A stretch of DNA of 64,000 bases, taken from Heliocidaris tuberculata. Lineage: Eukaryota; Echinodermata; Echinoidea; Camarodonta; Echinometridae. Shown one piece after another: positions 11,667 to 33,815 of this stretch. The position numbers were made by a program, and so were the translations under genes. Location: positions 23,748,559-23,812,558 of the forward strand of contig CM046832.1 in NCBI GenBank assembly GCA_025618425.1. The letters are read 5' to 3'. Each line of letters begins with the position of its first letter. Position 1 is the stretch's first letter. The notes below the pieces were generated by a model that saw only the letters and a program-made list of their open reading frames with translations, was not told the origin of the DNA and did not search any database.

Positions 11667-11845
11667 TACAGTGGAACCTCGTTATAAAGAGCACTGATAT
11701 AACAAACTCTCGTTATAACAAGGTGATTTTCCTGGTCCCATCTCTTTGTATTCTATTGTATTTTGGCCCTGATATAACAAGGTTTCGATATAAAGAGGTA
11801 ATTTCTCTGGTCCCAAGGACCTCGTTATAACGAGATTCCACTGTA
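11667..11845 (+). mobile_element. pogo/Tigger-like MITE copy 2
   Basis: TA-CAGTGGAACCTCGTTATAA at the left and CTCGTTATAACGAGATTCCACTG-TA at the right form a terminal inverted repeat with a TA duplication. CTCGTTATAA recurs internally. It is better preserved than copy 1 (9994-10178) and in opposite orientation. Confidence 0.75.
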
Positions 11846-13287
11846 TATGTAAACACCTGTTATGCATTTTCCATCATATATGGGGATTTTTTGTAATGAA
11901 GAGAAGCAATTTAGCTCTAGGATTAAAAATATCTTCTTGACCGGAACAACGGTTTCCAATGGTTCATGTACAACTCCATATCATCAAGAAAATGGCAGCC
12001 CCCATGTAAAGTGTTAGCAGATGATACCATGTGCTAGAATGTCTTGATTTAAACCCTCTTCTGATATTTTATTTCCAAAGTGATACAGGCCAATGATTAA
12101 GAATATATTACATCTTTGAACATAAGTACATTTATATTCTGGGGTTAATTCTCCTTTAATGGCCTTGCTGTCCTGTATTTCATTCACCTTGTCAGTCTGG
12201 TTCTCTACCCCAACCCCATGACACCATTGGCCCCCCTTAATGACTGGATCCATGCTTTATCACTGATGATGAGGCATATACAGCTGCTTCATTGTAATAA
12301 TAGTACCACAAAGCAAAAGCTGACCAAAAATGAATATGAAAAAAATATATATATTATCCATTATCACACACATTATTTTCAGCCAAACCCTTGCTTATCC
12401 ACTTCTAAGAAATAACATGACAAATTTACCTTTGTATAAAAACATTTATTCATTATTTCAAAAGAAAATACATCAATATTTTGTTACTTTTTGGTAAACA
12501 AAATCATAAAGTGACAGTCACAAAAAGATATATGAATAACCAAAATATATGATCAATTATAATCAAACATCTAGTATATGATATCAGACCAAAAACATTG
12601 TCAATACTGTACCACTAACACAAAAAGCTAGTGAAAATCACATCAACTGAATAAAGAACACAAAAAGGATTTCCATATTTATTTAAAGTAATAAAAGGAA
12701 GAGAGGTGATAAAAGAAATGAGTGACCGCATTACCAAAGTATTCACAAAATAAAGAGAAATAGGATTTTTGAATTAAAATAAGGCAATAGTTCTACATTC
12801 TCATTCAGAAATCTGGTGTGCAAATACACACGTTGAGAGAGCAGACCGACGTCCCACTGGACCGACATTGTTGGTGTGGCTGGCCTTCTGACAATTTTTC
12901 TGAAGGTTTACTAGAGCGACAGCCCATGAGATGGACAATGTCGGTCTACTGTGATGTCCCCGACCAAAATGTGGTACACCATCAGGTAACATAAGAGTAC
13001 TAACAAAAAAAAATTATATAATCAGGGCTCCCTACTACCTTTATTTCTCGGTGCCTGGAGTACAATATGGGGGGCATGGCGTACCTTATTTATATTTTCA
13101 TTTAACAAATAATTTTTTTTTTAAAGGGGCAGTTAGTGTCGAGTCCTGCTAATATTAAAGGAAATACAAATACAGAAAGCTGAGGAATAGAAAATTATAT
13201 ACATAACAAGGACAGAGCACATAAAAATTAAAGTGAAACATAGATCAAAGACATAAGCAACAAGATGAATGCGACTGCGTCTCCTAT
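11846..13287. other. Gene-free interval between convergent genes
   Basis: AT-rich, without supported exons on either strand. It lies between the 3' ends of ATP23 (plus) and the NEMO/optineurin-family gene (minus) and could carry untranslated sequence of either. Confidence 0.5.
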
Positions 13288-14183
13288 ATGCCTCCACCTA
13301 AATTCAGTTGATGGCTCAAACTGTTCTTGAAATATTGTAATAACCAGAATAAAAAGCCTCTAATTACATGTTAATTGATCTCTTTGACATTTGACCTTAC
13401 ACCTTATAACCCCAAAGTCTGATCACTTTATCTCCTCCTACATGTAGTCACGAATACAACATAGTTGAGATATGGTGATAACAAAGGTAAAAAAACCCAT
13501 TAATTTCACATACACCTGTATAATGACCTCTATGACCTGTCACCTTTGACCTACATGAACAAAAATCTAATCAGTTTGTCTCATTATGATGATGCATACT
13601 TGTTCCAAGTTTGAAGTTAATGGATCAAATGGTTCTTGAGATATCACATTAAGGCTAAAACCTGCAATTTCAGAATTGACCTCTATGACCTTTGACCTAT
13701 GTATCCCAAAATCTAATCAGATCGTCTTTCTATGGTGATACATGTACATACTATTAACAAGTTTGAAGTTCATACCTCAAATGGTTCTTGAGATATTGCG
13801 TTAACAAGGCAAACGCCTGCAATTTCAGAAATTTACCTGTGACCTTTGACCTACATACCCTAAAATCTAATCGGATCCCCTTCCTATGGTGATAAATACT
13901 AGCACCAAGTTTAAAGTTCATACTTCAAATGGTTCTTGAGTTAGCGCAAGAACGAGGCTAACACTTGAAATTTCAGAAATTGGCCTCTGTGACCTTGACC
14001 TTTGACCTACGTACCCCAAAATCTAATCAGATTGTCTTCTTATGGTGATACATAATAGCACCAAGTTTGAAGTTCATACCTCATTTGGTTCTTGAGTTAT
14101 CACTAGAACGAGAAAGCGGGACGGACAGACGGACAACCCAAAAACATAATGCCTCCGGCACCACCTTCGTTGGGCGGAGGCAT
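13288..14183. mobile_element. HINE/pearl-like composite element with ~150-bp tandem core
   Basis: The element opens with ATGCCTCCACC and closes with GGCGGAGGCAT, a short inverted terminus. Between them lie about six degenerate units, anchored by the phrase GGTTCTTGAG at about 13631, 13783, 13931 and 14087 (spacing 148-156 bp), with older units before. Each unit includes TGACCTTTGACCTA and CCCAAAATCTAATCAGAT. After the units come GACGG repeats and a hairpin (GCCTCCGGCACC..GGCGGAGGC). It is non-coding. Termini plus 100-170-bp repeats plus a 3' hairpin is the layout described for Helentron-associated (HINE, DINE-1, bivalve pearl) elements. Confidence 0.6.
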
Positions 14184-15601
14184 AAAAACAAAATTACATT
14201 ATTCTTGCTATTGCACTAAACTGATTTATGATCGCAGCTTGTATACAAATTATTGGTACAAAAATAATATATTCAAACAAGCATTTTTCTCAAATTTGTA
14301 TAACCAGTAGTTATTTATAACAGCATTTAGTATGTTTGTAACAGAAAGCTTAGACAAATTATAAGCTCATTGAAATGACAAAATGCATAGTGTAAAGTTG
14401 GCTGTGTACCTATGATACATGTAAATGTACGGTAAGTAGAGAGTATACCTACCGTACAATGCCCGAGATAATTTTGGACAACATCCTTTCGTGTCAAATC
14501 GCTGAGTTAATCAAAAATCATCATCACCATCTAGCCTGCTGATAGGACAGACTAAGCAATGAACAAGCGTTACACTATAACAAATTCCATTTATCAATAT
14601 TTACATTGCATTAATAATTTCATGTATGAACATGAAGCCATTTTATCTTAAGATAGAATCTGAGATTTTAAGTCAGTGAGATAAAATACCCTTAAAATCT
14701 TTTTACATCGGTATTCTGAGAACCATTTTTGCAAGATTTTATCTCATCTAAGACACGCCCATTTATATGCGATACCCAATAAGAATTGTTGTTAGATTTC
14801 ACTTTCATCATGCTCAGCCAATAGAATTGCTCTCCGCCAGTCTCTGGGGCAAGAGAGCGCGAATGCGTTATTTTCAATATGCGTGCCTCAAAGCGCAAAT
14901 GCGCTTTTGCTAGGATTTCCTTGAAAAGGACTGAGGTACTTTCAGAGGTTTTAGAACACTAAAAGCACTATACCTGTCCAAAAATGTTGCACTTTTCATG
15001 CGTCCTAGAGATAAAATAGCCCCTACCCTATTTTAAGTTTATTTTATCCTTCGCATAAAAATGATGGGCTTAAGCGTTTAAGGGTGCACATATCATGCGT
15101 ACAATTGTATAGGCACGTATTTTTTGCACATGCAAATGTTGAGCTCTAGCATTTATTGGCACAAACTGTAGAATTCTTTTCATATAGGAATATGTGATTT
15201 TATACACTGGATTATAATCTGCAATCAGTGCTGGTATGTTCAATTCTGAAATGCTTTGTGCAAACTTAATTCCCATCCAACGACAACATAACAGAGGAGT
15301 ACAATTGAGTATTGGGCTATCAGAGAGTTTGAAGTTTGAATGCCTTAATAAACAAATGTCAAATAACTAGAACAGTAGTACATGTACACATAAAAAAGAA
15401 ACCTACCATGATTTGGGTGGAGGCGGAGGGAGATTTGGCCCTGCCAAACCGTTATACAAGTACATCTACTCACATTGTAATATGATAAAATACTCTTCTT
15501 CACATAAAGCTCACTACAATTCGGGAGCACACTGCCCAACGTACATGTATTCTTCAAAGAAGACGAGGTGCTGTGCCTTTGATTACAATTCATGGCATGT
15601 C
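14184..15601. other. Gene-free interval
   Basis: AT-rich 3' flank of the NEMO/optineurin-family gene. Short matches to TTATCTTAAGATA and related palindromes occur near 14640-15060, without clear element ends. No exon is supported. Confidence 0.5.
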
Positions 15602-16193
15602 TTAGAGGGCAATCCAACCTTGGTAATAAGATGATTTGTGTGAAAGCAGAAAAATAAGAAAAACAGGATGGTGAAAGTTTGAAAGAAATCGGACAAGGAA
15701 TAAGAAAGTTATGGATGTTTGAAAAATGAGATCACTACATCTATGCAAATCTCAAATTGGCAATTTGGTGAGTCAATTGTGACATTTTTGTGGACAACTC
15801 TCCCATTTGTCGTACACAAAAATATCATTAATTTGCGGTTTTCTTGGAGGCGCTTTTACCCTCGGGGCAGTACTCAAAATATATTGGAGATAGCATATTG
15901 TTATAGGTCCTCATGAACAAAAGGATCCTACTGAGTAATGCATTCTGAAAAAAAGTGACATTTTAGTCATTTTGTGTGTTAGAGCAAATGGGAGAGTTGT
16001 CCACAGCTACATCACAGTGACATTACCTATTCAGCCAATTTGAAATTCCCATATGCATAGTGATTACAACTTTCAAAAATTCATAACTTTCTTACTGCTT
16101 GTCCGATTTCGGTCAAACTTTCACCAATCTGCTTCTCTGATTTTTCCCCTTTCTTTCAAAGCAACTTGCTATTAAGGTTGGATTTCCCTTTAA
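15602..16193 (+). mobile_element. TTAA-flanked MITE, family 3 copy 1
   Basis: About 590 bp closely match 26667-27256. The left end TTAGAGGGCAATCCAACCT and right end AAGGTTGGATTTCCCTTTAA form a long, imperfect inverted repeat, and the subterminal arms also pair (AAGTTTGAAAGAAATCGGACAAG with CTTGTCCGATTTCGGTCAAAC). The left TTAA is mutated to TTAG. It lies about 460 bp downstream of the stop codon of the NEMO/optineurin-family gene. Overlapping ORFs are artefacts of the repeat. Confidence 0.75.
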
Positions 16194-16652
16194 TACTCAG
16201 ATAAACATACTCAAATAGCTGGTGTCAGTAATCCACCCTTGTATGTTACACAGTTATACTATGTTATACTGTAGTCTGCAGGTATCATGAGGAGACTCCA
16301 ATAGTTATTTCCAGTTCAATGGAACAATTTTGAAAATGAACATAAATTATGATCCGTGCTATTGAATTGCTGTCATGGATAAACACAAAACTGAAGTTGT
16401 TTGCCTGATTAGAGATAAATGTATCACATACAAATCAGTAAAGACAGACCAAAGAAATATATTCCTAGAATCATATTTCTGTATCATCCTTGATACTCTC
16501 AATACTTATGCCATTCTACTTGTTTGCCAAGTGCAGTTTGCTCATTATAGCAAAAAAATATGACAAGTTGAAAATAACATCATCAGTACTCTAGGATACA
16601 GGTAATAATTTTATGATACCATTGTCTAGACATGCATATGTAATTTCCCTCC

Positions 16653-28056
<11,404 letters not shown>

Positions 28057-28164
28057 GTTGAGGTGTTTTACGAGAACCTCTGAAAACTGGAAAAAATGCA
28101 TGAAAATGAGAATTGAAAGAAAAATGTGATTACTGATTAGAGTCTACTTTTATTTTATAATTCA

Positions 28165-29118
28165 CTGTTTAGTAGAGCTGGTATCGGTAAAAAAAATCTC
28201 TGTCGACATGTCGCAACAAAAATATTCACGATGTCGACATTATATCGACATATAAAGTCAAACACACACAGTGCCAGTTTGTATGGAGTTGACCCCCTTT
28301 GACCTCGCCAATTCTTGCATTTTCAAACAATCTACGTAAAGTTGTTTACAAAAGCAATCTGAAAAATAACGTATTTAGCACCACTATTTAAAAATATAAA
28401 GTTCGTAAAATGATTGAATATGGATGCATCTTTCACAGCAATACTGCAAAATCAAAGTCTGACAACCGGAAAATATGAAATTTTAGCAATATTTCTTTGG
28501 TTACACACAGAAAATTTTACCTGCTACACTTTACCTAAAATTCCTCATTTTGGTGGATTCGCAAGAAAATCACTGTGATGAATCCGTAAATTGTTCATTT
28601 TTCTACAACCGTACGGTATTTACTTGAGCTGAATTTTCTGCTTAGAGTTGTGTCAGAAAAAAAAGGATCTCGGTGTCAAATCGCCAAGACTGATATCACA
28701 GAAAAATATTACAACTGTGTCCCATGCATTGAAATCTGTGTACGGTTGAGCAAGTTCTGTGCGCAAGTTGTCCATATGGGCATGAGCAGTCCATGAATGA
28801 GCTGACTACGCATGCATCTAGCACTGTAGAGCCCTCAACTTGAGAGCCCTAAATATGTAGCACTGCATGCCGCGATCAATTGCCGTTGAATTTGTGCTGA
28901 TGAATTTCCTTCTAATCGCGTTTATTTTTGTTGATGATTGTATCTATAATTTTTCAGGTAAGCTTCACTTATCTTGTGTGTGACTGTGACATATGAATAA
29001 GACCCCTTTTATGTTGACATCAGAGCATGCATGTCGACATGTCGGCAACGTTAAAAACCCTTCGTATGTCAACAGCAGTGTCGACATCAAGCATGTCGAT
29101 ACCAGCACTACTGTTTAG
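28165..29118. mobile_element. hAT-type non-autonomous element with exact 8-bp duplication
   Basis: CTGTTTAG occurs at 28165-28172 and again at 29111-29118. Between them the element starts TAGAGCTGGTATCGG and ends TCGATACCAGCACTA, a terminal inverted repeat differing at one base in the first 14. Subterminal GTCGACAT motifs occur several times near each end (28201-28255 and 29033-29096), as is usual for hAT elements. The 938-bp interior has no transposase ORF. It begins only about 70-110 bp upstream of the first recognised coding exon of the NEMO/optineurin-family gene. Confidence 0.85.
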
Positions 29119-29451
29119 TAATCCTTAAATCTACATGTATGCTGGAGACGATCCGTCATTTGTTTTGAAATATATCTTGTCACAGTTTGGTTGGTAAGAT
29201 GAAAATTTGTACTTACATTTCAGGAGAAATACTGTAGGTCTAACTATCTGGCCGGCATTTTGATTTCATGATATGATAATTATTTCGATGAAAAAAATGG
29301 AATTTCCTTGCCGAGCCGATCTTCCCCCGTACTGTACCGTCGATTCAAATGACTCGATCGCACCATGCGATTGAGTCATTTGAAACGAAATTTGAATTAA
29401 GCAATGCAACCAAACAAACTGGCGGCAAGGAAGACTTTGGTTTTATGTATG
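29119..29451. other. Gene-free stretch with a hairpin
   Basis: No gene is supported. At 29345-29383 TCAAATGACTCGATCGCA and TGCGATTGAGTCATTTGA form an almost perfect 18-bp inverted repeat with a two-to-three-base loop; its role is unknown. Confidence 0.5.
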
Positions 29452-29840
29452 GTGGTGGATCCAGTTTCCGAACACTTTTCAGAAAATCAACGATAGCAAA
29501 TAAAATATCAAACGAATATCTGTCAAACTTACATAATGAATGCTCAAAGTCCTACAGAAAAAGAAGTTGATGGAATTTGAAAAAGACAATGTAGATTTAA
29601 TACGATATTCCTTTCCGAGTGAACCCCTTCGGCCTTCCCAATGATGCAGTGTTTTACTTTTGGTCCCTTGAAAAAGGTACTGTATTTCCGAACGTGTGAA
29701 ACCTATGGGAAAAAGACACAACCTTTGTTTCAATAGTGTGGTTTTCATACGCGTAGTCCCACGCGTATAAAAAACCCATTTTAGGCGCTTAACTGTACGC
29801 GTTCGGTAATACAATCTGTTCGGAAATACAATCCATGATA
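29452..29840. mobile_element. Interspersed MITE, family A copy 2
   Basis: Second copy of the 5590-5970 repeat: GGATCCAGTTTCCGAACAC at the left and TGTTCGGAAATACAATCC at the right. It differs from copy 1 by a small insertion (CGGCCTTCCCAATGATGC region) and substitutions. The 172-residue minus-strand ORF over it (29479-29997) is fortuitous, because the other copy is not open in the same frame. Confidence 0.7.
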
Positions 29841-30765
29841 TACCTGGAGCTCCACCGCCTAAAGTTCGGTGGTGGCGGTGGAGCTCCCTTGAGCTCCCTT
29901 GAGTTAGCGCCCGTGTGGCTACAACAAGTACAAGCCTACAAAAGTATGATGGGGGGCCCCTTGTCTGCGCACCTAACATTTCACTTGAAATTGACAAGCT
30001 TTTCCTTTGCTATTTCTCTAATGACTGACCTCATTTTAATCCTCATATCCTAGAGAGTAACTGTGCCGAAAAATCTGATTAAAATTCGAATAAGAACAAT
30101 TTCATTTTCACAAGAATAGGCGACGCTGTCATTTGGACACTAAAAAAGGGAAGGTTCCCTTGTCTGCGCACTCATTCACTTATCACGCAGTTCGGGATAT
30201 TTTGCATGAAAGGTGGCATTTTCAAGGCATGTGAGTAAAAATGCATAAAATAGACGTTCTTCACCGGTTTTTCCTCTTTTTTCGCTGATACGATATCACT
30301 AAAATTGATATGAAGATGATTGTGTTAATTGTGTCTTTTGTGATCTTAGAATCGCGCAGTTATGCGTATGCGCAGACATGGGCACTGCGCAGACATTGTT
30401 TAATTCTAAAGATATGAAGGTTTTAACTAATCTAGCGAAATTCTGTCAGGGGATAATGTCCCTCCATGCTTAGATATTGTACAATATATAATATTCAAAT
30501 ATGTTTATACAATGTATATACTGATAGGTGCACCTACTATATTTTGGGTTGTTTTGTTGTAGTTTAGCTTTGTTTCATTGCTTCTTACACTTTTATTTAA
30601 TTAATTTTATACATGTACATTGTTTGTTATAGCCAGGCAATATTCTAGTTTCCATTACACCCACGTTACGGAATAAGTGTCTGTGCAAATCAGTGCATAA
30701 TATTGTACGCTTGTTGTAGTTGTGTGTTTTTGTTTTTTTTTGGTGTTTTTTTTTTACGCAGACAT
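29841..30765. other. Gene-free interval
   Basis: AT-rich with a few GC-rich islands. TCTGCGCA or TGCGCAGA occurs at about 29963, 30163, 30370 and 30391, possibly NRF1-like half sites or repeat debris. No exon is supported on either strand. Confidence 0.45.
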
Positions 30766-31101
30766 ACTGTAAAGGATGCGGGCTAACTCGGCACTAGGGC
30801 GAACTCGGCCTTGGCGGAAAATCGCCGCGGAGTGAGCCCAGAGAGTTAAAGTGATCGCAAACACTTGTGTTGAATTTCGCATTTAACATGTTTAATTACA
30901 CATTTCAAAACAGTTAAATTCAAATTATTTGATATCAATGTGTAAAATGATTAGCAAAGAAGTAATGTTGACAATTTCAAGAAGTAAAATTATGCAAAAC
31001 ATGAAATTTAAGGCTAAAAAAGGGTACGGTGCGTAGCGTGGACTTCAACTCTCGAAACATAGTCACCGCGCAGTGCCGAGTTAGCCCGACCCCACTGTAA
31101 A
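30766..31101. mobile_element. 320-bp MITE with exact 8-bp target-site duplication
   Basis: ACTGTAAA flanks the element at 30766-30773 and 31094-31101. The element starts GGATGCGGGCTAACTCGG and ends CCGAGTTAGCCCGACCCC, so GGGCTAACTCGGCACT and AGTGCCGAGTTAGCCC form the inverted terminus. The 8-bp duplication is compatible with hAT, P or Merlin-type transposases. The terminal sequence differs from the hAT-type element at 28165-29118, so it is a distinct family. Confidence 0.8.
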
Positions 31102-31235
31102 TATTGTATATATTTGTATATAGTTGTTCTTGTGTATACAAACTGATTGTGAATTATTGTTTCTCCAATACCCTGGAAGGGGTGACATGGGAAATAAAAT
31201 CATTGTCATTGTCATTGTCATTGGCACCAAACCAT
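31102..31235 (+). mobile_element. Probable LINE 3' end with CATTGT tail
   Basis: CCCTGGAAGGGGTGACATGGGAAATAAAATCATTGT is followed by three more CATTGT units. A polyadenylation-like AATAAA directly before a short tandem tail is typical of CR1/L2-type LINE 3' ends. The 5' extent is unknown, and no coding part is nearby. Confidence 0.4.
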
Positions 31236-32040
31236 ACAAAGTCACGATTGATAAACATGATAAACAAATGAAGTTTTGCTATTAAAAAGTACTAACATGA
31301 TTAGTCGAACGAATATGGATTCAAAACTTACCGCAAAAAAAGATTAATACAAACTAGAATCCTTCCTTACAGGCAACCGGTCATTATTTCACCAGAATTT
31401 AGTGATAATAATATAGCAAACTTGTTAGATCCCACCCAGGCCCAGTTGTCAGAGATGCATACATATACCGTATTATAGAACTGGGGATTTTCGAAGCTTC
31501 CTGCAATGCCGATTTAAAAATATCGCAAACTTTTAGTTTATATCATTGATTTAAGGTTTAAAGTAATCATGACTGATTTAAAATAATATCTTATTAGTTA
31601 ATAATAATTTTGATACATTATAATTTGAAATTTTAATATTTATTGATTGACTTTTTTTTTTTTAAATCATGGAACAAATGACTATCTATGGACTGTGTCC
31701 TTTCGGGGATTCCCCTCAAGTATATTTTTTGCGAAAGAAGCTATTTCGCAACGCAATGATACGCGGGACTCTCGATTAGTAATCATCATCATCAATTTAT
31801 CTTTTATTTGTGCCGTACAGCTGTCAATGATTATGTTGTAATTTTGTAGGATTTGAATTACGAGAGACAAATTCATATTTCATAAATCGTTAGACATTCG
31901 TTCCGATTTCCCCTAACTTTTTTTATTTGTTGGCCTATTCTATATGCCTAGCCTAGTCATAGATTGAAATTGGCTCCATACAGGCATTTCCCCTACCTCT
32001 ACCAAATACTACAAATTTGAACCTTTCCAACATCAGTATA
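31236..32040. other. Gene-free interval
   Basis: AT-rich, with no supported exon or repeat boundary. Confidence 0.5.
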
Positions 32041-32059
32041 CTTCTAAACACAAAGTCTT

Positions 32060-32165
32060 TTTTATTATTATTATTATTTATTCGGCCAAAGAAATACAAG
32101 ATAAAATACAAAAAGAATAACATAATACATTGACCCTTGAAACGCCGGGGACAGAAAAAGTTAAC
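32060..32165 (-). mobile_element. Probable LINE 3' end (minus orientation)
   Basis: TTTTATTATTATTATTATTTATTCGGCC followed by AAAGAAATACAAGATAAAATAC reads on the minus strand as a 3' UTR ending in AATAAA and an AAT tail. This is a common form of LINE 3' ends. Only the tail is recognisable. Confidence 0.35.
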
Positions 32166-32345
32166 TAAATAACTATGGCAATGCCTTCTGTCCCAATTCC
32201 AAGGGAATGGAAAAATAACATATCATACATGCATGGGCGGAAATCCCGGGGGGGGGGGGACGGGGGGGACGCGTCCCCCCCCCCCACTATTTGGAAGGTA
32301 GGGGACACAATATCAAATGTCCCCCCCACAATTTGTGGTCTTTTA
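32165..32345. repeat. G/C-homopolymer interspersed repeat fragment
   Basis: The phrase GCATGGGCGGAAATCCC followed by G and C runs, then GTCCCCCCC, also appears in inverted or decayed form at 35330-35345, 35727-35764 and 41345-41420. It is probably a dispersed repeat family whose homopolymer parts are unreliable in assembly. Confidence 0.45.
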
Positions 32346-32439
32346 TTATGAAAAAAAAATACATCATTCAAAACCGAAATTACCTACATGTACATGTATC
32401 CTCAAATTTCGAAATATATAATTTTCTTTTTGTAAAGAA

Positions 32440-32560
32440 CTTGTGTATAAAAAAAAAAAAAAAAAAAAAAGCGCTTGCAGCGTACGACTCGAACTCGCTA
32501 TGCAAGCCATGGGTATTTTACTCTATGATGCCAGCCAATTGATGAGTGACATCGATCGCC
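32440..32560 (-). other. tRNA-like / SINE-head hairpin with B-box match
   Basis: On the minus strand GCTTGCATAGC..GTACGCTGCAAGC encloses GAGTTCGAGTC, a 9-of-11 match to the Pol III B box, and runs directly into a T tract (32446-32470), as a Pol III terminator or SINE tail would. A weak A-box-like TGGCTGGCATC lies about 40 nt upstream. A complete cloverleaf could not be folded, so a tRNA-derived SINE remnant is more likely than a working tRNA. Confidence 0.25.
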
Positions 32561-32626
32561 ACGTGTCTAGGAGCTATCTATACAGTACGCTTACATCTAC
32601 CTTAGACAAACTGATGAACATGCAAG

Positions 32627-33815
32627 AAATTTCTGTCATCCATTGAAGAAATAAAGAGCATGTTCCAGTGCCTGACTAGTTCTGTACTAAAGGATAAAAA
32701 ACAATGAAATAGTACTACAAAGAGAAGAAAACATGGGATTGTGAAATGCATGTACTTTCACTGCTTAAACTTTCATACCACAATAACTAAGTTTCTGGTC
32801 ATGGTTTCTGGTATATGTATTCATTTCGCAATTAGCATGTAAATGAAGAAAGTCAAGTGACTAAATGTGATACTATTTGACATATAAGATATTACTGCTA
32901 AAAAGAAAATGAATACAACCAAAATAGAGTATGTAAAGTGAACATGTGATAATTTGACTTAAGTTTTCATGTTTCTACTGACGGTGCTCAGTGCAGTCCA
33001 AGTACATACACCTACATGTATATATGACAGTGCATTGCAATGCTGCATTTCTGTGTCACATCTGGACATGAAATTTCTGTCATCCATTAAAAAATATAGA
33101 GCATGTTTCGAGTGCCTGACTAGTTTTGTACTAAAGGAAAAAATGAAATAGTAAAACAAAGAGGGGAAAACATGGGATTGTAAAATACATGTACTTTCAC
33201 TGCTTAAAGGCATTGATTAACATTGTTTCCAGTGAAAAAATCTGAGTTCTATGGTTCTACTGCTTATTGGTGTCTTTGATAAGGTCTAAAAATGAAACCC
33301 TGAAAAAATTGTGCTTCAAAACTTTCATTAAGTGCTTTGAAAAGCCGAAAATTTATTGAGTAACCAGATTTACAATGCATGTGTTCCCCCATAGACGGTC
33401 GTTTTAATTATTATCGCCTACTATAATAAATAATCAAACCTCTGTTTGCGATCAGTATCTATAGGGTTTTGTTTATAATTTTTGTTGGTTTAAGAGTTTT
33501 TGAGTACATATGCAAGTATTCATATACATGTCTCATCTTGACATGAATTATTTTTAAATCATGTGCTCACAATGTCTGCCTTTAAACTTTCACACCGCAA
33601 CAACTAAGTTTCTGGTATTTTTTATATTCATTATGCAATTAGCATGTAAAGGAAGAGGGTCAACAGACTGAATGTGAAAGTATTTGACATATAAAATATT
33701 ACTGCTCGAAAAAAAAAATGAATACAACAGGAATAGAGTATGTAAAGTGAACATGTGATCATTGAACTTAAATTTTCATGTTTCCACTGACGGTGCAGTC
33801 CAAGTACATATATCT
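32627..33815. repeat. Tandem segmental duplication, second copy interrupted
   Basis: Copy 1 (about 32627-33018) and copy 2 (about 33071-33815) share GAAATTTCTGTCATCCATT at their starts and GTGCAGTCCAAGTACATA at their ends. Internal landmarks also match, including CATGTACTTTCACTGCTTAAA and GAGTATGTAAAGTGAACATG. Copy 2 is longer only because a TTAA-flanked element (33208-33581) is inserted in it. No coding potential is supported. Confidence 0.75.
33204..33585. mobile_element. TTAA-flanked MITE, family 4, with paralogous empty site
   Basis: TTAA-AGGCATTGATTAAC at the left and AATGTCTGCCT-TTAA at the right form a short terminal inverted repeat with duplicated TTAA. The duplicated copy of the same segment at 32761-32780 reads CTGCTTAAACTTTC, the uninterrupted site with a single TTAA. 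The 374-bp element therefore entered after the segment was duplicated, by a TTAA-specific mechanism. Confidence 0.85.

Noticed and set aside
13290..14100. Nuclear-receptor binding-site array (repeated TGACCTTTGACCT)
   Set aside because: The motif resembles a DR1 site, but it recurs because it belongs to each ~150-bp unit of a transposable element; no evidence of regulatory use.
29479..29997. 172-codon minus-strand ORF
   Set aside because: Most of it lies in an interspersed MITE whose other copy (5590-5970) is not open over the same length; no domain is recognisable.
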